From an uncultured Treponema sp. (lineage in GTDB: Bacteria; Spirochaetota; Spirochaetia; Treponematales; Treponemataceae): a DNA stretch of 6,936 nt. A program made the position numbers and the translations under genes. Position 1 is the first letter of the stretch, and the number at the start of each line of letters is the position of its first letter. Of this stretch, positions 1 through 6,007 are shown piece after piece. A model generated the notes under the pieces. The model did no database searches and was not told the DNA's origin. It was given only the letters and a program-made list of their open reading frames with translations. The stretch covers positions 1 through 6,936 of the forward strand of contig NZ_CALHGC010000251.1 of NCBI RefSeq assembly GCF_938029485.1, in the 5' to 3' direction.

Positions 1-99
1 TCCAATATCTCTGGCGAATTTCTTCCAGCAATGTTTCAACCTTCCGTATTCAACAAAGCCATTCCTATGAAATGCAATGCTTTTCTCATTTATGGACGT
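1..99 (-). pseudogene. GNAT acetyltransferase, C-terminal remnant
   Basis: Reading the minus strand from 99 down to 1 gives about 33 open residues, starting TSINEKSIAFHRNG and continuing with GFVEYGRLKHCWKKFA. I recognise this as the end of a GNAT N-acetyltransferase of the phosphinothricin-acetyltransferase-like type, where N-x-x-S-I-x-x-H is followed by GFVE-x-GR and then KKFG-R. The motif that binds acetyl-CoA lies further upstream in this family and is absent: a TGA stop at 100-102 precedes the fragment in frame, and the bases beyond are the 3' end of the HepT-like gene. There is no start codon in the fragment. The family is normally about 160-180 residues, so only the last fifth or so is here, and it runs off the left edge. 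One residue is missing relative to the usual HEKxGF spacing. I infer a dead remnant left by an insertion or deletion at the toxin-antitoxin border. The family call rests on remembered consensus only. Confidence 0.5.
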
Positions 100-109
100 T
101 CAGCAGAGA

Positions 110-451
110 TTAGAGGAAGTTTTTCGATTTTATTTGATACATTAACTCAGGTATTGATTCTGAGGCAATAAGCCAAATTCGATCCGTTAAGATTTCTCCA
201 TAATCATGGACAATTTTATTTCTTAATCCGATAATTTTTGCCCACGGGATATCTTGGTTCTCTTGCATAAAATCGCTGGAGAGATGATTAGCTGCTTCTC
301 CGATTATTTGTATTAATCGTTCAATTGCCAATCGTTTTATACGGTTATTTACAAAACTATTATGATTTTCGTCTTTTATAATATCAATTACTTCTTGTGA
401 ATACTTTAATATATCGTAAATATAACTTTTATCACGCTCATTATCCAACAT
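110..451 (-). CDS. hepT: HepT-like HEPN ribonuclease toxin (DUF86 family)
   Basis: This 113-residue protein has the full signature of the HepT/DUF86 branch of HEPN proteins: a conserved GEAAN at residues 51-55, then IPW (68-70), GLRNKIVH (75-82) and DY. The catalytic RX4HXY motif is R77, H82 and Y84. In the characterised Shewanella HepT-MntA pair, HepT is a ribonuclease acting on tRNA, and the tyrosine of this motif is where MntA adds AMP groups to silence it; Y84 is the equivalent residue. The predicted protein is all-helical and soluble, with no membrane segment. Its ATG overlaps the end of the mntA-like gene by 11 bases, so the two are surely co-transcribed and probably translationally coupled. 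It has its own good Shine-Dalgarno, AAGGA, 8 bases before the start. The catalytic residues are intact, so I expect an active toxin. Codon use is strongly AT-biased compared with the genes to the right. Confidence 0.88.
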   Translation of the reverse strand: MLDNERDKSYIYDILKYSQEVIDIIKDENHNSFVNNRIKRLAIERLIQIIGEAANHLSSDFMQENQDIPWAKIIGLRNKIVHDYGEILTDRIWLIASESIPELMYQIKSKNFL

Positions 452-764
452 AAAGAGGTTCCTTAGAATTCATTATTGCTTCTTTTCTATAAGGATTTAC
501 TAAACCGGCAGGTTCTACAATATCAATATTTCTTTTTGTAATATTTTGAAGATAGTCTTGTATATCCAGTATATCAAAAAGGGATATTTTTTCAGAATTT
601 CTAAACTCTATAAGAAAATCGACATCGCTTTGGCTTGTAAAATCGTTTCGTATTGAAGACCCGAAGACAGATATTTCTTTAATATTATACTTAGAAATTA
701 TATATTCTAAATCTTTGTGAGTTAAATGGATGCCATTGTTTGAAAGTTTTTCGAATCCCGTCAT
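441..764 (-). CDS. mntA: MntA-like minimal nucleotidyltransferase antitoxin
   Basis: This 107-residue protein belongs to the minimal nucleotidyltransferases of the pol-beta fold (MNT). The diagnostic GSX10DXD motif is G35-S36 and D47-V48-D49, and the third catalytic carboxylate is D81 in the NIDIVE strand. In studied HepT-MntA pairs this enzyme transfers AMP from ATP to the HEPN toxin's tyrosine and so acts as antitoxin; all residues needed for catalysis are present. It is the first gene of the two-gene unit and overlaps hepT by 11 bases. The ATG at 762-764 is the only usable start: a stop lies in frame at 795-797, with no ATG, GTG or TTG between or just downstream. An AAGGA at 767-771 sits only 2 bases before the ATG, tighter than usual. 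I found only a weak promoter candidate upstream (TTGTAG, 17-base gap, TTTGAT on the minus strand). The gene is very AT-rich, in keeping with horizontal transfer. Confidence 0.87.
   Translation of the reverse strand: MTGFEKLSNNGIHLTHKDLEYIISKYNIKEISVFGSSIRNDFTSQSDVDFLIEFRNSEKISLFDILDIQDYLQNITKRNIDIVEPAGLVNPYRKEAIMNSKEPLYVG
460..464 (-). promoter_or_regulatory. Shine-Dalgarno of hepT
   Basis: On the minus strand AAGGA ends 8 bases before the hepT ATG and lies inside the mntA coding sequence. It supports the chosen hepT start and suggests that the toxin can be initiated independently as well as by coupling to mntA. Confidence 0.65.
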
Positions 765-881
765 TTTCCTTTGCCGTTCAAATGTATCACATCTTTATCA
801 AAATCACAACATGGACGCACTACAAGTTTTAAAAAATACGGAATATATGCTCATATTAGGCAAAAATGATCTTTTTTCCCT

Positions 882-3137
882 CTACCGCTCCGCAAGTTCC
901 GGTTTTTTGAATAAGGAGATAGCCCAAAATGACAAGAAGAACCGGAATGCTTCCCGATGAATTAAGCCGATATCAAGGGCAACGGCAACCAGCAAAGCCG
1001 ACCGTATACCCAATTTGTTTTTGCCGAATCCGATGAGCCAGCGTACAAAGGCTTCGTCGTATTGGTAGTCTTGGATAAAATCGATGACGGTCTTTTTTAA
1101 CACGGGATCGCTCGTTTTTTTCGTTTCAAAAATTTCATCGAGTATATCGATGAAAAGAATAGACGGCGATTGTTTTTCGTTCCGGTATTTTTCAAACATA
1201 TAATAAAAGTCGTTTTGGATACCCATTAACGATGCCAGTGCAAGCAGCGCTTCGTTTTCGATATAGGGCGGAACGGTGTCCCTGCGGAGAATATCCAGAA
1301 TAAACATAGGAGAATTATCTGCATTAAAAAGCTCCAGCGCGCGTATTCCTTTCAGTATCAGCGCGGGGTTTTCCGCTTGGGATAGTATGGTGCCGATTTT
1401 AGGCTGGCTGTAACTGTCGTTCAGTCGGGCAAGGGCGACCATCGCTTCTCCGGCAAGATAGTAGTCGTCGCTATCGAGCGCTGCCCGTAAGGGGGTAACC
1501 GCCTGCTGCACATTGAATTTGGCGAGTATCCGCGCGGCGAGCGGCGCTGTGGTAAACGCACCCTGTTCAAGCTCTTTTAACACTACATCGCGTACCTTCG
1601 CATTAATAGTATTCATCGAATAGAGCGCCCGTAATGCGTTCATCCGAATCGTAAACCGCGGAGATTCAAGGTAGTGCAGCAGCTGATCGCAGGATACCGA
1701 TGAAGCAATTTCACCGAGTTCGTTGAGGATTTTCTCCTCGGTTTCGATAGTCTCGCTCCGGTCTAATTTGTGCAGAAGGTTGAGTGCCTTCATATCGCGG
1801 GGAGAAAAGAGCACGGCAAGCGTTTCAAACACGCGGTAACTGCCGAGGTTCAAGAGTTTGCGCTGAAATACGATACCGATTGCGATAATGGCGATAACTA
1901 TCAAGAAAAATATTTGATACGATTGCAGGTAGGAAAAACCTTGCACCCGCAAAAGGTCGAGTATCGTTCCGCCGAGGATGGAACCTGCGCCGCCGGTAAT
2001 CGCAAGGATAAAGTAATAGAGCATACTTAAATCCATCAGCGCCTCTTCCGGCACCATCGCGAAGAAATATGCTTGCGACGAATTATCCTGCCCGACAAAA
2101 CCGACATTGCTGATCATCGTAAATAAGATGAGAAAAACGGTACTGAGTATGCCGGCGCTTGCAAGTCCCGGCGCAAAGAAAGCCGGTATTAACGAAAGAG
2201 CGCTGATTGCGCTGAAAATGATAAAGATCGGTTTAGCGCCGATTCGGTCGATAATCAGATGCATTAAAAGCCCGACGCTGAGTGCGCCTACAAGCGAGTA
2301 CACGGATAAGATGGTCGCAGCGCTGTCTCGTCTACTGTAAACCTCTTTTGCATACACGATGATAAACGGACGAATCATCGCAATACCGAGACTGATAATA
2401 AAGAACGCCAACACGAACCGTCTAAAGTTTGCATCTTTAAAGGCATCACGAATGTGTCTCAAAAAAGTGGAGCCTTGGCGCGGGGTTGTGCTGTCTTTCC
2501 GCTTTTGACGGTTCGGCTTTGCGGACTGAGGTTCCGGTATTCTAAACAGCAGGATAGAGGCGATAAAACCGAGCAGTATGCCGATCATGCTGGCAAGGTT
2601 ATAGCTATGTACCGAAGGATCTCTCCGTAAAAGCCACGCAAGCAAAACAGTGGCGAGTAATGCCGCAAGGTTGTTGATTAAGGAAAGGCGCACGATATAC
2701 GAGCTGCGGTCTTTCCCGGGCGCAAGGATTCTGATAACGGGATTATTGGCAATCATCCCGGCGCCGCGGAAAAAATTGAACAACCCTACCGCAAGCAATA
2801 GACAATAGAGCGCATACTGATTGTGTCCCGCTGATACGAGGAACGGAATGGCAAGCAGCGGCAGCAGCGAGGCGGTACGAAAAAGCCATGTGCTGCCGAA
2901 TGTCTGCATAATGCTGAAACGCATCACCATCAGCTTTCCCAGCGGAATGGCAAAAAAAGAAAGGTACATAAACGCAGTCAGTAAACCGACTACCGTTGTG
3001 TTGGCTTTTAAAAACAGCGCATAAAGGGTAATCGTGTTGCCTGTCACAAGCGCAAAAGAAAAAGAATTGAAGATATTGTAAATGTCGTAGATTCGCCGCC
3101 CTTGTTTAATTTTATAGGCCGACAGTTGCTCATTCAT
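882..3137 (-). CDS. MFS transporter fused to cytosolic HEAT repeats
   Basis: I place the start at the ATG 3135-3137 (MNEQLSAYK), giving 751 residues. A TTG at 3198-3200 would extend it by 21 residues but runs into pepF and has no ribosome site. Residues about 20-425 form a 12-helix major facilitator: six segments at roughly 22-44, 48-69, 85-103, 108-128, 150-170 and 180-199, a basic loop at 200-240 (NRQKRK), then six more near 240-263, 274-295, 302-322, 327-348, 366-390 and 405-424. An even helix count puts both ends in the cytosol. Residues about 450-670 are soluble paired helices with HEAT-type signatures such as MNALRALYSM (499-508) and AGEAMVALARLN (562-573). HEAT repeats usually bind proteins, so the tail may regulate or scaffold the transporter. 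The substrate cannot be read from the sequence. MFS proteins are usually 400-450 residues, so the 300-residue tail is unusual. It is divergent from the peptidase genes. I am sure of the fold and unsure of the role. Confidence 0.85.
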   Translation of the reverse strand: MNEQLSAYKIKQGRRIYDIYNIFNSFSFALVTGNTITLYALFLKANTTVVGLLTAFMYLSFFAIPLGKLMVMRFSIMQTFGSTWLFRTASLLPLLAIPFLVSAGHNQYALYCLLLAVGLFNFFRGAGMIANNPVIRILAPGKDRSSYIVRLSLINNLAALLATVLLAWLLRRDPSVHSYNLASMIGILLGFIASILLFRIPEPQSAKPNRQKRKDSTTPRQGSTFLRHIRDAFKDANFRRFVLAFFIISLGIAMIRPFIIVYAKEVYSRRDSAATILSVYSLVGALSVGLLMHLIIDRIGAKPIFIIFSAISALSLIPAFFAPGLASAGILSTVFLILFTMISNVGFVGQDNSSQAYFFAMVPEEALMDLSMLYYFILAITGGAGSILGGTILDLLRVQGFSYLQSYQIFFLIVIAIIAIGIVFQRKLLNLGSYRVFETLAVLFSPRDMKALNLLHKLDRSETIETEEKILNELGEIASSVSCDQLLHYLESPRFTIRMNALRALYSMNTINAKVRDVVLKELEQGAFTTAPLAARILAKFNVQQAVTPLRAALDSDDYYLAGEAMVALARLNDSYSQPKIGTILSQAENPALILKGIRALELFNADNSPMFILDILRRDTVPPYIENEALLALASLMGIQNDFYYMFEKYRNEKQSPSILFIDILDEIFETKKTSDPVLKKTVIDFIQDYQYDEAFVRWLIGFGKNKLGIRSALLVAVALDIGLIHREAFRFFLSFWAISLFKKPELAER

Positions 3138-3154
3138 CGGCCATATTGTATAGT
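3126..3154 (+). promoter_or_regulatory. Candidate sigma70-type promoter for pepF
   Basis: TTGCTC at 3126-3131 and TATAGT at 3149-3154 are separated by 17 bases. The -10 box matches the consensus at 5 of 6 positions, the -35 at only 3. A transcript start about 7 bases after the -10 would fall at or one base before the pepF ATG (3161), predicting a leaderless message. The -35 box lies inside the 5' end of the divergent transporter gene, and the -10 overlaps the opposing promoter's -10 by two bases. Confidence 0.4.
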
Positions 3155-3173
3155 GAACGTATGAAAAACTCAA
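3145..3173 (-). promoter_or_regulatory. Candidate sigma70-type promoter for the MFS-HEAT gene
   Basis: On the minus strand TTGAGT (3173-3168) and TACAAT (3150-3145) are separated by exactly 17 bases, with 4 of 6 and 5 of 6 consensus matches. The predicted transcript start is at about 3138-3139, one or two bases from the ATG at 3137, so the mRNA would have almost no leader. This fits the lack of any Shine-Dalgarno before that ATG. The -35 box lies inside the pepF coding sequence. Confidence 0.5.
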
Positions 3174-4993
3174 CGGTACCCCTCCGCTCGGAGGTCGCAA
3201 AAAGCGATCAATGGGATTTAAGCAAACTTTTTACAAATGATGCGGACTGGAATGCCTCACTGAAAGACATTACCGCCGCAAAAGACCGCGTATTAACCTA
3301 CAAAACCGCCTTTGCTTCACCTGATACACTGACTGCCGAAACAGTACTCGGCTGTTTACAGGCTGTGGAAGCGGCGTCCCGTATTTCGGAAAAGACAAGC
3401 CATTATGCCTTTTTGATGAAGTCGGTGGATGAAAGCGATCCTAAAAACATCGAACGGGTCTCGCGCGCGATGATGGCGGATACGGAACTCTCTTCCGAAA
3501 CCAGTTGGTTTATTCCCGCTTTACTGGATATTCCCGAACAGACTATCCGCGGCTGGATTGATCCTGCCGGGAAAACAGGCGCCGCTTTTGCTCCGTACAA
3601 AGTCTTTATCGAAAAACTGATCAGATTAAAGGCTCATACATTGAGCGAAAAAGAAGAAAAGCTCCTTTCGCTTTTAGCCGAATCGCAGGATGTCGAACGC
3701 CGCAGTTTCTCGACGCTTACGAATGTAGACTTCCGTTTCGGTTCGATTGAAACTCCCGATGGAGCGAAAGAGCTTACTCAATCGTCATATTCACAGTTCT
3801 TAATCAATCCCGACCGGAATATCCGTAAGCAAGCGTATATGCAATTTTACGGTACGTTCGACACGTACAAAAATACCATAGCATCTTTGTATACCGGTCA
3901 GGTACAGCAAAATATCGCGCTTGCCCGTATCCGCGGATACGGTTCCGCCCGTGAACAGGCGCTCTATCCCGATAAGGTTCCGACGGAAGTATACGACAAC
4001 CTTATCAGCACAATCCGGAAAAATTTGGAGCCGCTGCATCATTTTTATGCACTTATGCAAAAATCGCTCAAACTTGATGAACTGCGGCACTATGACGTGT
4101 ATGTTCCGTTGGTGGGCGAAGTGCGGCGGCACACTCCGTATAACGAAGCCGTCGATATGATTACCGAAGCGTTACAGCCGCTCGGTGATGAATATGTAAC
4201 AACGCTGCGGAACGGATTACTCGGCGGCTGGGTTGACCGGTACGAAAATAAGGGCAAGCGTTCGGGCGCTTTTTCGTGGGGCTGCTTTGAAGGCGATCCT
4301 TATATCATGGTCAACTATAAAGAAGACGTTATTCGGGATGTATTCACCCTTGTGCATGAAGGCGGGCATTCCATGCATTCGTGGTATGCAGTGCGGAACA
4401 ATCCGTTTTTAAGCTACAACTACACGATTTTTGAAGCGGAGGTTGCGTCCACCTTTAACGAGGAGCTGTTGTTCCGTTCCATGCTGAAAAACACGAGCGA
4501 TCCCAAAATGCGGGCATACCTGCTGAGTATTCGCGTAAGCGATATTCTTGCAACGCTCTACCGTCAGACGATGTTTGCCGAATACGAGCATATCACGCAT
4601 AAGTTGGTCGAAGAGGGAACGCCGCTTACCATCGAGAATCTCCGCAGCGAGTACCGCAAACTGTTGACCGCTTACTTCGGCCCTGCGATGCACTTTGAGG
4701 AATGCAGCGATCTTGAAGGCTTGCGTATCCCGCATTTTTACAATTCGTTCTATGTGTATAAATACGCAACCGGTATTTCCGCATCGCTTGCCCTTGCCGA
4801 ACGGGTATGCTCGGGCGGAAAAACGGAGCGGGAGGATTACTTTAAGTTTTTAACCTCCGGCGGTTCCCGCTATCCCATCGAGTCGCTGCGGATTGCCGGT
4901 GTCGATATGGCTTCTCCCGAACCGGTTGAAGCAGCCTGTAAGCACTTTGCGCACTTAGTAAGCGAGCTTGAAAAAGCCTTAGCCGCTCTATAA
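3161..4993 (+). CDS. pepF: Oligoendopeptidase F, M3B metallopeptidase
   Basis: This protein of 610 residues is a zinc endopeptidase of family M3B, which cleaves short oligopeptides (typically about 7 to 17 residues) in the cytosol during peptide utilisation and turnover. The zinc motif HEGGH is at H399, E400 and H403, and the third ligand is E427 in FEAEVAST. The family's C-terminal block HFYNSFYVYKYATG begins at H525. The N-terminus carries the typical WDLSKLF (18-24). Length matches Lactococcus PepF at about 600 residues, and there is no signal peptide. I chose the ATG at 3161; a TTG at 3146 would add five residues but sits in the candidate -10 box. No Shine-Dalgarno precedes the ATG, so translation may be leaderless. 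The M28-type peptidase gene follows 18 bases after the stop and is likely co-transcribed. All catalytic residues are present. Confidence 0.95.
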   Translation: MKNSTVPLRSEVAKSDQWDLSKLFTNDADWNASLKDITAAKDRVLTYKTAFASPDTLTAETVLGCLQAVEAASRISEKTSHYAFLMKSVDESDPKNIERVSRAMMADTELSSETSWFIPALLDIPEQTIRGWIDPAGKTGAAFAPYKVFIEKLIRLKAHTLSEKEEKLLSLLAESQDVERRSFSTLTNVDFRFGSIETPDGAKELTQSSYSQFLINPDRNIRKQAYMQFYGTFDTYKNTIASLYTGQVQQNIALARIRGYGSAREQALYPDKVPTEVYDNLISTIRKNLEPLHHFYALMQKSLKLDELRHYDVYVPLVGEVRRHTPYNEAVDMITEALQPLGDEYVTTLRNGLLGGWVDRYENKGKRSGAFSWGCFEGDPYIMVNYKEDVIRDVFTLVHEGGHSMHSWYAVRNNPFLSYNYTIFEAEVASTFNEELLFRSMLKNTSDPKMRAYLLSIRVSDILATLYRQTMFAEYEHITHKLVEEGTPLTIENLRSEYRKLLTAYFGPAMHFEECSDLEGLRIPHFYNSFYVYKYATGISASLALAERVCSGGKTEREDYFKFLTSGGSRYPIESLRIAGVDMASPEPVEAACKHFAHLVSELEKALAAL

Positions 4994-5011
4994 TCCGATT
5001 GCTCTGCCGCC

Positions 5012-6007
5012 GTGACTCTTGAACAAGCTCAAGCGATTATCGCTTCGCCTCTTTTCAACGCTTTTTTAGAACCGGCGGCAGACCGGCGCGCCTTTATAAC
5101 GGAACGGTTGGCAGCGCAAGGAATTCCCTACCGTACCGTTACCCTTCAAGATAAAACTCACATTGTTATTACCTACCGGCAATCCTCGTACAATCCCCGC
5201 TTTAAGATGAAAACGCTGATAGCGCACTATGACCGCGCCGCCGGTACACAGGGCGCAAACGATAATTCCGCCGCCTGCATACAGCTGCTGCTGTTTGCTC
5301 AAACGCTGCTGCAGAAACGGACTGCGCACAATATCCGCATTATCTTTACCGACGGCGAAGAAGCGGGTGCGGATGGCATTAAAAACCAAGGCGCCTACCG
5401 CTTGGGGCAAGGCTTGCGTGCGCTTTCAATGCAGCAGGATGACATCTTTGTGTTTGATATGTGCGGCAGCGGGGATACGCTCATCCTTTCAGAGTCGGGG
5501 ATATACGGCAGGGATACACGGAAAACGGCGGCGCTTACGGCTCTGCATCGGCGCTGCCGCATCTATGCCGATGCCGCTTGCAGGGGACGATGGCTTTCGC
5601 TGCCGACTGCCTATAGCGACAACGCAGGGCTTATTTCCGCCGGATTAACCGCACAGGTTATCACCGTATTGCCGAGGGCGGAAGCGGAGCTGCTGATGCG
5701 GTATATGCCGCACTCGGCTGGAACGCCCCTATCGGGTAACGTGCATTCTGCTGGATGTCATAGGTCGGCCGCTGCGGAAATATCCGCCAACGAAAGCGCC
5801 GCTCAAGCGCTTCAACGGTGCATCATCACCAATGCACACGTTCCGCCTGATTCGCCGCTTGCCGCCGTCATTCCGCAGACATGGCAGCGGATGCACACGC
5901 CGCAGGACAGGCTCGAAACACTGACGCCGCAAGCTTTTATCCTAGTAGATAAAATGCTTCGGTATCTGGCGGGTGTGAAAGAAGCGGCGTATTATGCGGA
6001 ACTCTAA
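5012..6007 (+). CDS. M28-family zinc peptidase, probable cytosolic aminopeptidase
   Basis: This 331-residue protein shows the ordered metal-binding set of family M28 (aminopeptidase Y/S type, two zinc ions): H72 in AHYD, D84 in GANDNSA, the catalytic and ligand pair E116-E117 in TDGEEAG, D149 in FDMCGSG and H295 in MHTPQD. The YSDNAG stretch at 201-206 matches the family's SDH-like loop. M28 enzymes mostly remove single amino acids from peptide N-termini, so it could finish what PepF begins; the exact substrate is not readable. There is no signal peptide, unlike many secreted M28 enzymes. The start is GTG 5012-5014. No ATG, GTG or TTG lies in frame between the pepF stop and this codon, and there is no clear Shine-Dalgarno, so translation may depend on coupling to pepF. 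Parts of the gene are the most GC-rich of the window (one sampled line is 65%). Its stop overlaps that of the convergent chemoreceptor gene. Confidence 0.85.
   Translation: MTLEQAQAIIASPLFNAFLEPAADRRAFITERLAAQGIPYRTVTLQDKTHIVITYRQSSYNPRFKMKTLIAHYDRAAGTQGANDNSAACIQLLLFAQTLLQKRTAHNIRIIFTDGEEAGADGIKNQGAYRLGQGLRALSMQQDDIFVFDMCGSGDTLILSESGIYGRDTRKTAALTALHRRCRIYADAACRGRWLSLPTAYSDNAGLISAGLTAQVITVLPRAEAELLMRYMPHSAGTPLSGNVHSAGCHRSAAAEISANESAAQALQRCIITNAHVPPDSPLAAVIPQTWQRMHTPQDRLETLTPQAFILVDKMLRYLAGVKEAAYYAEL

Noticed and set aside
862..877. AAAAATGATCTTTTTT imperfect palindrome just after the transporter stop, considered as a terminator
   Set aside because: The stem is only A-T pairs with almost no loop, so it would be too weak. 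It has no GC stem before a T run.
730..960. Plus-strand open frame of 76 codons spanning the gap between the toxin-antitoxin pair and the transporter
   Set aside because: It overlaps mntA at one end and the transporter's C-terminus at the other, shows no recognisable motif, and has low-complexity composition.
3138..3200. TTG at 3198-3200 as the transporter start, 21 codons upstream
   Set aside because: It lies inside the pepF coding sequence, has no ribosome site, adds residues unlike an MFS N-terminus, and a better ATG and promoter fit exist at 3137.
4409..4735. Long minus-strand open frame inside pepF
   Set aside because: It is a shadow of the pepF frame: no motif and no plausible start context, while the plus strand has the catalytic HEXXH region.
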